13,379 nt of DNA from the NCBI GenBank assembly GCA_041580155.1, contig JBFGEI010000066.1, positions 1 through 13,379 on the forward strand, written 5' to 3'. The position numbers and the translations under genes were made by a program. The notes below the pieces were generated by a model. The model was given only the letters and a program-made list of their open reading frames with translations, had not been told where the DNA came from and did not search any database. Source of the DNA: Limimaricola sp041580155 (GTDB lineage: Bacteria; Pseudomonadota; Alphaproteobacteria; Rhodobacterales; Rhodobacteraceae). Every line of letters begins with the position of its first letter. The first letter of the stretch is position 1. Shown here piece after piece: positions 1 through 6,034 of the stretch.

Positions 1-11
1 CGCGGGATCGA

Positions 12-968
12 TCACTCGATCATGCCCTGCTCGCGGTAGAACGTCTCTGCGCCCGGGTGCAGCGGGATCGGCATGCCGGTCAGCGCGTTCTCGAGCTGGA
101 TCTCGGCCGCGGCCTGGTGGCTGGCCTCGAGCCCTTCGAGGTTCTCGTACATCAGCCGGGTCATGTCGTAGGCCATCTCGTCCGAGACGCCGGCATGGGT
201 CACCAGGTAGTTCGACACCGCGACGGTCGCGACTTCGTCGGTCTGGCCGTCGTAGGTGCCGGCCGGGATCATCTGCGCGATGTAGGGCGCGCCGAGCGTT
301 TCGGCGGCCTCGGCGGGCACCGACACCACGGTGATGTCGAGCGAGCTCGCGAGGTCGCGGATCGAGGCGACGCCAAGACCGGCCGACTGCAGCGTCGCGT
401 CGAGCTGGCGGTTCTTGATCAGCTCGACCGATTCCGCGAAGGGCAGGTATTCGACCTTGGACAGGTCGTCATAGCTCATCCCCATCGCGCCGAAGATCGC
501 GCGGGCGTTCAGCTCGGTGCCCGAGGCCGGCGCGCCGACCGAGATGCTCTTGCCCTTGAGGTCCTCGAACGAATTGATGCCGCTCTCCGCCGAGGCGACG
601 ATCTGGATGAAGTTCGGGTAGATCGCGGCGATGCCGCGCAGCTGGTCGAGCGGCGCGGTGAAGCCGGCGTCGGCGTTGCCTTCCCAGGCCATCGCCACGC
701 TGTCGCCCAGGGCGAAGGCCAACTCGCCGCGGCCGTCCTGCAGCAGGTTCAGGTTCTCGACCGATGCCTTGGTCGACTGCACCTGGGTGCGGGCGCCCTC
801 GATGTTCTCGCCGTAGACGTTCGAAAGCCCGACGCCGAGCGGGTAGTATACCCCCGAGGTTCCGCCGGTCAGGATGTTGATGAATTCCTGCGCCTGCGCG
901 GCGAAGGGGGTGGCGGCCAGCGTCGCGGCGGCGATCGCCCCGTGCAGCACGGTCTTCGGTGTCGTCAT
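12..968 (-). CDS. TAXI family TRAP transporter solute-binding protein
   Basis: This 318-aa protein is predicted to be the periplasmic substrate-binding subunit of a TRAP transporter of the TAXI type, delivering a small organic solute (often a dicarboxylate or amino acid in this family; the substrate cannot be read here) to a membrane permease. A Sec signal peptide covers about residues 1-26 (K5, then an Ala-rich core, then AQA before QEF). Family motifs follow: LTGGTSGVYYPLG from about residue 33 and GAPASGTE in the middle of the protein. The chosen ATG has a strong ribosome binding site (GAGGAGAAG, 6 nt upstream); an in-frame start 30 codons further upstream would put a non-signal extension before the signal peptide. 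The stop lies 11 bases from the left edge, so the fused 4TM/12TM permease expected downstream would lie outside the window. The gene is divergent from the dehydrogenase operon, so a shared substrate is possible but unproven. Confidence 0.93.
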   Translation of the reverse strand: MTTPKTVLHGAIAAATLAATPFAAQAQEFINILTGGTSGVYYPLGVGLSNVYGENIEGARTQVQSTKASVENLNLLQDGRGELAFALGDSVAMAWEGNADAGFTAPLDQLRGIAAIYPNFIQIVASAESGINSFEDLKGKSISVGAPASGTELNARAIFGAMGMSYDDLSKVEYLPFAESVELIKNRQLDATLQSAGLGVASIRDLASSLDITVVSVPAEAAETLGAPYIAQMIPAGTYDGQTDEVATVAVSNYLVTHAGVSDEMAYDMTRLMYENLEGLEASHQAAAEIQLENALTGMPIPLHPGAETFYREQGMIE

Positions 969-987
969 GTCTGTCTTCTCCTCAAGA

Positions 988-1007
988 GGCGGCTCTCCCC
1001 AGCCGCC
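988..1007 (-). promoter_or_regulatory. Hairpin in the leader of the TAXI gene
   Basis: A perfect 7-bp inverted repeat (GGCGGCT / AGCCGCC, 6-nt loop) ends 19 nt before the ATG of the TAXI gene and abuts its ribosome binding site at 975-983. If transcribed it would form a GC-rich stem in the 5' leader. It could stabilise the message, affect ribosome access or bind a protein; the sequence does not say which. There is no T-run after it, so a terminator is unlikely. Confidence 0.35.
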
Positions 1008-1054
1008 GGGGACCGCCCGGGGGCGATCAGCGTCGCAACAGTGCATGACCCCCG

Positions 1055-1077
1055 GCACCGGTGCAAGCCGCTTGACT
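1055..1077 (+). promoter_or_regulatory. Palindrome and possible -35 box before the dehydrogenase operon
   Basis: In the 170-bp gap between the TAXI gene and the divergent dehydrogenase there is a perfect 10-bp palindrome, GCACCGGTGC (1055-1064). A good -35 match, TTGACT (1072-1077), follows 7 nt later. The -10 region expected near 1095-1100 (GGAAAT) is poor, so the promoter call is tentative. The palindrome sits where a local repressor or activator could bind and control both directions. No regulator gene is in the window. Confidence 0.3.
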
Positions 1078-1138
1078 TTGCGGCATCGCGGCGGGGAAAT
1101 GCTGGCACAACTGCGACTTGCGGCGCGAAGGAGAGGCG

Positions 1139-1876
1139 ATGGGCCGGCTGGACGGAAAGCGCGCGCTGGTGACGGCGGCGGGACAGGGCATCGGTCGCGC
1201 CACGGCGCTGGCCTTCGCCGCCGAGGGCGCGCGGGTGATCGCCAGCGACCGCGATCCGGCGCTGCTGAACGGTCTTGCGACCGAGGGGATCGAGACCTTG
1301 ACGCTCGACGTGCGCGACCCGGACGCGGTGGCCGCGGCGGCGCGCGAGATCGGCGCGCTCGACGTGCTGTTCAACTGCGCCGGCATGGTCGCCAGCGGCA
1401 GCATCCTCGATTGCGACGAAGACCAGTGGGCCGCGTCGCTCGATCTCAACCTGACCGCGATGTACCGGATGTGCCGCGCCTTCCTGCCGGCGATGATCGC
1501 CGGCGGCGGCGGTTCGATCGTCAACATGGCGTCGGTGGTGTCGTCGGTGAAGGGCGCGCCGAACCGGTTCGCCTACGGCGCCAGCAAGGCCGGGGTGATC
1601 GGGCTGACCAAGTCGATCGCCGCCGATTTCGTCGGCCGGGGGATCCGCGCCAACGCGGTCTGCCCCGGCACCGTCGAAACCCCGTCGCTGCGCGACCGGC
1701 TGGCCGCGACCGGCGATGCCGAGGCGGCAAGGGTGGCCTTCGTCGCGCGGCAGCCGCTGGGCCGGCTGGGCACGCCAGAGGAAATCGCGGCGCTGGTGGT
1801 CTACCTGGCCTCCGACGACTCCGCCTATACCACCGGGGTCGCGCATGTGATCGACGGTGGCTGGGCCAATATCTGA
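1139..1876 (+). CDS. SDR family dehydrogenase, BDH2/DHRS6-like (possible 2-keto-3-deoxy-L-fuconate/rhamnonate 4-dehydrogenase)
   Basis: This is a classical short-chain dehydrogenase of 245 aa, with one Rossmann domain using NAD(P). The nucleotide loop is TAAGQGIG (residues 12-19), with Ala where most SDRs have the first Gly, as I recall for BDH2/DHRS6. D37 at the end of beta-2 points to NAD(H). NCAG is at 79-82 and the catalytic set is N104, S132, Y146 and K150. The stretches SVKGAPNR and VCPGTVETPSL and the C-terminal DGGW also resemble the BDH2 group. Bacterial members of that group include the 4-dehydrogenase of non-phosphorylative L-fucose/L-rhamnose breakdown. The ATG is chosen because AAGGAG lies 5 nt upstream; a TTG seven codons earlier lacks this support. 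The next gene starts 16 nt downstream, so the two form an operon, and its product fits the following step. The exact substrate is inferred; a generic 3-hydroxyacyl or polyol dehydrogenase remains possible. Confidence 0.92.
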   Translation: MGRLDGKRALVTAAGQGIGRATALAFAAEGARVIASDRDPALLNGLATEGIETLTLDVRDPDAVAAAAREIGALDVLFNCAGMVASGSILDCDEDQWAASLDLNLTAMYRMCRAFLPAMIAGGGGSIVNMASVVSSVKGAPNRFAYGASKAGVIGLTKSIAADFVGRGIRANAVCPGTVETPSLRDRLAATGDAEAARVAFVARQPLGRLGTPEEIAALVVYLASDDSAYTTGVAHVIDGGWANI

Positions 1877-1892
1877 CCTGAGAGGAAGACCG

Positions 1893-2738
1893 ATGAAACT
1901 ACTGCGCCACGGACCCGCCGGGGCCGAAAAGCCCGGGCTGCTGCACGACGACGGCACGATCCGCGATCTGTCCGAGCTGGTGCACGACATCGCCGGCACC
2001 GTGCTGTCGGCCGACGCGCTGGCGGCGCTGCGCGAGGTCGACGCCGGGGCGCTGCCGGTGGTGGCCGCCGACACCCGGCTTGGCCCCTGCGTCGGCGGCA
2101 CCGGAAAGTTCATCTGCATCGGGCTGAACTACGCCGACCACGCCGCCGAAAGCGGCCTCGCGGTGCCGCCCGAGCCGGTGATCTTCATGAAGGCGACCAG
2201 CGCGATCTGCGGCCCCAACGACCCGATCATCGTGCCGCGCGGCGCCGAGAAGACCGATTGGGAGGTCGAGCTGGCGGTGATCATAGGCAGCACCGCGAAA
2301 TACGTCACCGAGGCCGAGGCGCTGGCCCATGTCGCCGGCTACGCGGTGGCCAACGACGTCTCGGAGCGCAGCTTCCAGTCCGAGCGCGCCGGCCAGTGGA
2401 CCAAGGGCAAGAGCTGCGACAACTTCGGCCCGCTCGGGCCCTGGCTGGTGACCCGCGACGAGGTCGAGGATCCGCAGGATCTGGCGATGTGGCTCGAGGT
2501 CAACGGCGAGAGGATGCAGCAGGGCAGCAGCCGGACCATGGTCTTCGGCGTTGCCCATGTGGTCAGCTACCTGTCGCAGTTCATGACGCTGCACCCCGGC
2601 GACGTGATCTCGACCGGCACGCCGCCGGGCGTCGGCATGGGGATGAAGCCGCCGCGCTACCTGGCGCCGGGCGACGTGGTGACGCTGGGCATCGACGGGC
2701 TTGGCGCGCAGCGGCAGCAGGTCAAGGCCGACCGCTGA
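1893..2738 (+). CDS. Fumarylacetoacetate hydrolase family protein (possible 2,4-diketo-3-deoxy-L-fuconate/rhamnonate hydrolase)
   Basis: This 281-aa cytoplasmic enzyme belongs to the FAH superfamily, whose members cut or decarboxylate beta-diketo acids using a divalent metal. The N-terminal 70 residues are the usual variable cap. The catalytic core starts at KFICIGLNYADHA (72-84). Metal ligands visible by family pattern are E124 and E126 (DWEVELAVIIG) and D155 (ANDVSER). Later landmarks are TKGKSCDNFGPLGPW (169-183) and TGTPPGVGMG (240-249). The ATG follows AGAGGAAG with a 4-nt spacer, 16 nt after the dehydrogenase stop. The sequence type is the one found in diketo-deoxy-sugar-acid hydrolases and is also often mis-annotated as ureidoglycolate lyase. 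Paired with the BDH2-like dehydrogenase, hydrolysis of a 2,4-diketo-3-deoxy acid to pyruvate plus lactate is the best inference. The sugar dehydrogenase, lactonase and dehydratase of such a pathway are not in the window. Confidence 0.92.
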   Translation: MKLLRHGPAGAEKPGLLHDDGTIRDLSELVHDIAGTVLSADALAALREVDAGALPVVAADTRLGPCVGGTGKFICIGLNYADHAAESGLAVPPEPVIFMKATSAICGPNDPIIVPRGAEKTDWEVELAVIIGSTAKYVTEAEALAHVAGYAVANDVSERSFQSERAGQWTKGKSCDNFGPLGPWLVTRDEVEDPQDLAMWLEVNGERMQQGSSRTMVFGVAHVVSYLSQFMTLHPGDVISTGTPPGVGMGMKPPRYLAPGDVVTLGIDGLGAQRQQVKADR

Positions 2739-2746
2739 GCCGGGGC

Positions 2747-2760
2747 GGCGCTACAGCGCC
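2747..2760. terminator. Small hairpin at a convergent gene junction
   Basis: The FAH-family gene and the transglutaminase gene converge with only 12 nt between their stop codons. GGCGC-TACA-GCGCC (2747-2760, extendable to GGCGCT/AGCGCC) lies across the junction, with the transglutaminase TAG in its loop. It has no T-run on either side, so it is not a classical intrinsic terminator. It could act as a weak or bidirectional 3'-end stabiliser. Confidence 0.25.
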
Positions 2761-3626
2761 ACCATGTCGACGCGCTGGGCGGTGCTGTGGCTGCCCAGCC
2801 CGCGATGCGCGCCGCGCACCGGCGACACGTCGGAATAGTCGCGGCCCTGCGCCACGGTGACGTGGTCGAGACCGACCAGGCAGTCGTTGGTCGGGTCGTA
2901 ATCGATCCAGCCGGTGCCGCCGCCGCACCAGGCGCGGACCCAGGCGTGCATCGCGTCGGCGCCTTCGAGCCGCGGCTGACCCGGCGGCGGCAGGGTGCGC
3001 AGGAAGCCGCTGGCATAGCCGGCCGGGATGCCGATGCCGCGCAGGCACGAGATCATCACCTGGGTGAAGTCCTGGCACACGCCGCGGCGCTGGGCGAAGG
3101 CGCGGGCCGGCGGCGTGGCGACGTCGGTGGCGGTCGGATCGAAGCGCATCTCACGGTGCAGCGCCGCGCCGATCCCGCGCACCGCGTCGAGCGCGCTGGC
3201 GCCGGGGGTCAGCTGGTCGCGGGCGAAGCCGGCGGTCGCCGGGTCGGGGGCGATCCGCGGCGTCGCTCCGACGTAGTGATGCGGCGACAGCGGCCCGAGA
3301 TCGCGGACATCGGCCAGCTCGGCGGCCAGCCGGTGCAGCGGCGGCGACAGATCGAGGCTCGGCGCCTCGGCCAGCCGTTCGACGCGGGCGCGCAGCGTCA
3401 GCTTCAGCTGCGCCAGCGGCTCGTGCCAGCTGGCCGAGGTGCTGCGGTTGCCGAAGAAGTCGCGCAGCTCGTGGCGGGTGTCGGGGGCCGGGTCGATGAC
3501 AAGCTCGGCGTCGATCAGCCGCTGGATGCCGGCGATCGGCCGCGGCAGCAGCCGCATCAGCCCGCGCGCCCGGTCCGACGGGTGGTCGTAGCGGTAATCG
3601 ATGCTCAGCCCGATGTCGTAGCGCAT
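2751..3626 (-). CDS. Transglutaminase family protein (stand-alone)
   Basis: This 291-aa cytoplasmic protein has no signal peptide. Residues 1-80 form the bacterial transglutaminase-like N-terminal beta domain (YDIGLSIDYRYDHP at the start). The papain-like transglutaminase core follows, with a complete triad: C184 (RGVCQDFTQVM), H227 (DAMHAWVRAW) and D244 (WIDYDPTND). Such proteins may hydrolyse or transfer amide bonds; none of this exact group has a substrate I know of. It is the last gene of the three-gene operon. Its ATG lies 4 nt after the stop of the ATP-grasp/alpha-E gene, and its ribosome binding site overlaps that stop, so translation is probably coupled. Unlike the other transglutaminase of the operon it has no DUF2126 domain. 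A proteasome-like Anbu peptidase gene often sits beside this gene in related clusters but is not here; the next gene is convergent. Confidence 0.92.
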   Translation of the reverse strand: MRYDIGLSIDYRYDHPSDRARGLMRLLPRPIAGIQRLIDAELVIDPAPDTRHELRDFFGNRSTSASWHEPLAQLKLTLRARVERLAEAPSLDLSPPLHRLAAELADVRDLGPLSPHHYVGATPRIAPDPATAGFARDQLTPGASALDAVRGIGAALHREMRFDPTATDVATPPARAFAQRRGVCQDFTQVMISCLRGIGIPAGYASGFLRTLPPPGQPRLEGADAMHAWVRAWCGGGTGWIDYDPTNDCLVGLDHVTVAQGRDYSDVSPVRGAHRGLGSHSTAQRVDMVAL

Positions 3627-3630
3627 CGCG

Positions 3631-3637
3631 TCACCTC
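3631..3637 (-). promoter_or_regulatory. Ribosome binding site overlapping the upstream stop codon
   Basis: Read on the minus strand, GAGGTGA ends in the TGA stop of the ATP-grasp/alpha-E gene and lies 4 nt before the ATG of the transglutaminase gene. A ribosome ending one gene sits on the start signal of the next, which predicts translational coupling and a fixed ratio of the two proteins. Confidence 0.75.
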
Positions 3638-6030
3638 AGATAGGCGCTGGTCAGGTGGCCCGACAGATCGGCCAGTCCCGCGCGCAGCGCCCCGAGCCGC
3701 GTTGGGTCGAGATCGAGCGGTTCCGCGACCGCCAGCTCGGTCTGCAGCACCAGCACGGCGCGGGCCAGCGCCGAGGGCCGGCCGAGGTCGCGCGCGCCGG
3801 GCAGCTCGGCGACGTGTTCGCGGATCCGGTCGATCTGGAACGCGATGGCGCGCGGGTTGCGGTCGTCGAGCGCAAGCAGGTCGAGCACGGTCTCTCGGCT
3901 GGTCTCGATCCGGTAGCGGCGCTGGTGCACCAGCACGCTGTCGCCCAGCTCGACCGCGATGTCGAGACAGCCCGGCGGCGCCTCCGGCGCGGTGAAATCG
4001 GCCAGCGCCAGTGCCAGCGCGTCGGCCCGCTCCAGCGCCCGGCCGATCGACAGGAAGCGCCAGCCGATGAAGCGGTACATGTTGTCGTGCACCAGTCCGG
4101 AAAACCCGGTGATCTTGCGCAGCAGCACGCTCATCGCATGCGCCGCGTCGTCGCCGGGCCGGGCGGTGCCGGTCATGCCATGCGCGGTGCTGGCAAGGTC
4201 GCGCAGCGCCGCCCAGCCGTCGACCGAGAACCGGTCGCGCACCTTGGCGGCGCAGGCCGCGGCCTGGTCCAGCGCCTCGGTCAGCACCGGCGGCACCGGG
4301 ACCTGCGGATCGACGCCGAGCGCCTCGAGATGCGCGGTCAGCCGGTGCAGCCGCGGATCCTCGGCCGAGCCGGTCTCGGCGAGTCGCAGGTGCCGCGCCC
4401 GCAGCAGCCGGATCAGCGCCTCGGTGCGCTCGACGTAGCGGCCAAGCCAGAACAGGTTGTCGGCGGCGCGCGACGGCAGCTGGCCCAGCGGGCTGCGGCG
4501 GAAGCCGCCGGCTTCGGGCAGCAGCGTGTCGCGCGGCACCGGCCGGTCCGAGCGGATCCAGACGTCGGCGACGGCGCCGCCCTGCTGCATCGCCAGCGCC
4601 GTGGTGTCGGCGGTCTGGCCGATCCGGGCGTAGCCGCCGGGCATGAAGCACCAACCGGTCGGGGTGCGGGCGGCGAACACCCGGACCGTCATCGGCCGCG
4701 CCACCAGCTTGCCGTCGCGCCAGGCCGGGGTGGTCGACAGCGTCACCGCCTCCTGGCCGACCAGCGCCGCCGCCTCGGCGTCGATCCAGGCGTCGCGGTC
4801 CGGCCAGTCGGGGTGCCGGAACCCGGCGCCCGGGGCGCTGGCGGCGCGGGTGTCGAACGGCAGGTCGCACGACAGCGCCGCGCCGATCATCATCCGATGG
4901 GCATGGGCCTTGACGTAGGCCCGCTCGGCGGCGCCGCCGCACCACCAGGTGGCGATGTTGGGCAGCTTCAGCGGCGCCCCCAGCAGCCGTTCGGCGATCC
5001 GCGGCAGGAACGCCATCAAGGCCCTGGTCTCGAGCACGCCCGAACCGGGCGCGTTCAGCATCGCCAGCCCGCCGCCGCGCAGCGCCTCGATCAGCCCCGG
5101 GGTGCCGATCCGGCTGTCCTCGTCCAGCTCCAGCGGGTCGAGAAATCCGGCGTCGAGCCGGCGCCACAGCACCGAGACCGGCTGAAGCCCGGCCACGGTG
5201 CGAACCATCACCGCGCCGTCGCGCGCCACCAGGTCTTCGCCCTCGAGCAGCATCAGCCCGAGGTAGCGGGCGATGTAGGCGTGTTCGAAATAGGTGTCGG
5301 TGCCCGGGCCGGGGGTGAGGATCGCCACCCGGCCGTCGTCGCGGTCGCGCAGCGCCAGCATCGCGTCGCGAAAGCTGCGGAACCAGCCGGCCAGCCTGTG
5401 GGTGTCGCCATGCGGGAATGGGTCGGCGAAGACCCGCGAGGTCGCCATCCGGGTTTCCAGCGCGTAGCCCGCGCCCGACGGCGCCTGCGCCCGGTCGCCG
5501 AGCACCACCCAGGATCCGTCCGGGCTGCGACCGATCTCGAAGGCCAGGAGGTGCAGCCAGTGGCCGCCACGCGGCGCCACGCCGACCATCGGCCGCAGCC
5601 AGTGCGGGCTTTGCGCCAGCAGCGCCGCCGGAAGCTGGCCGTCGCGCACCAGATCGCCCGGGCCGTAGAGATCGGCGACCACCCGTTCGAGCAGCTCGGC
5701 GCGCTGGGTCAGCCCCTCGGTGATGCCGTCCCAATCGGCCTGCGACAGGATGACCGGCACGTGGCTCAGCGGCCAGTCGCGTTCCTGCTGCGCGTCGGCG
5801 GTGTAGCGGCGGTAGAACACGCCGGCGTCGCGCAGGTAGCGGTCGCCGCGGGCGCAGCGGTCGGCGATCTCGCCCTCGGGCAGCGCCGCAAGCCCGTCGA
5901 CGAAGTCGCGCCAGACCGGACGAATCCGGCCCGGCGCCTCGAACAGCTCGTCGGCGACGCCGGGCTGCGGCGCGTAATCGGCCAGCAGCGGGTCGAGCGG
6001 CGTGGCCGCGATCGGATCGGCCCGCGCCAC
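3631..6030 (-). CDS. Circularly permuted ATP-grasp / alpha-E domain fusion protein
   Basis: This 799-aa protein fuses two families that are usually separate genes. Residues about 15-500 are a type 2 circularly permuted ATP-grasp domain (former DUF404/DUF407), seen in TPGPGTDTYFEHAYIARYLG, the RRLDAGFLDPLEL stretch and GSGVLETRALMAFLP. Residues about 510-799 are the all-helical alpha-E domain (former DUF403), starting LPSRAADNLFWLGRYVERTE (518-537). ATP-grasp enzymes form amide bonds through acyl-phosphates. The alpha-E role is unknown but it travels with this ATP-grasp. Where unfused relatives, as I recall, carry an acidic-acidic-Lys sequence after G-x-G-V, this protein has L-E-T-R (E334, R336), so ATP use may be altered. 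The start is a GTG 4 nt after the stop of the upstream gene, with only a weak ribosome binding site; no in-frame ATG keeps the conserved N-terminus. The partners are the two transglutaminases and the DUF2126 amidoligase, suggesting one peptide-modifying complex or pathway in the cytoplasm. Confidence 0.92.
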   Translation of the reverse strand: MARADPIAATPLDPLLADYAPQPGVADELFEAPGRIRPVWRDFVDGLAALPEGEIADRCARGDRYLRDAGVFYRRYTADAQQERDWPLSHVPVILSQADWDGITEGLTQRAELLERVVADLYGPGDLVRDGQLPAALLAQSPHWLRPMVGVAPRGGHWLHLLAFEIGRSPDGSWVVLGDRAQAPSGAGYALETRMATSRVFADPFPHGDTHRLAGWFRSFRDAMLALRDRDDGRVAILTPGPGTDTYFEHAYIARYLGLMLLEGEDLVARDGAVMVRTVAGLQPVSVLWRRLDAGFLDPLELDEDSRIGTPGLIEALRGGGLAMLNAPGSGVLETRALMAFLPRIAERLLGAPLKLPNIATWWCGGAAERAYVKAHAHRMMIGAALSCDLPFDTRAASAPGAGFRHPDWPDRDAWIDAEAAALVGQEAVTLSTTPAWRDGKLVARPMTVRVFAARTPTGWCFMPGGYARIGQTADTTALAMQQGGAVADVWIRSDRPVPRDTLLPEAGGFRRSPLGQLPSRAADNLFWLGRYVERTEALIRLLRARHLRLAETGSAEDPRLHRLTAHLEALGVDPQVPVPPVLTEALDQAAACAAKVRDRFSVDGWAALRDLASTAHGMTGTARPGDDAAHAMSVLLRKITGFSGLVHDNMYRFIGWRFLSIGRALERADALALALADFTAPEAPPGCLDIAVELGDSVLVHQRRYRIETSRETVLDLLALDDRNPRAIAFQIDRIREHVAELPGARDLGRPSALARAVLVLQTELAVAEPLDLDPTRLGALRAGLADLSGHLTSAYLR

Positions 6031-6034
6031 GCCG

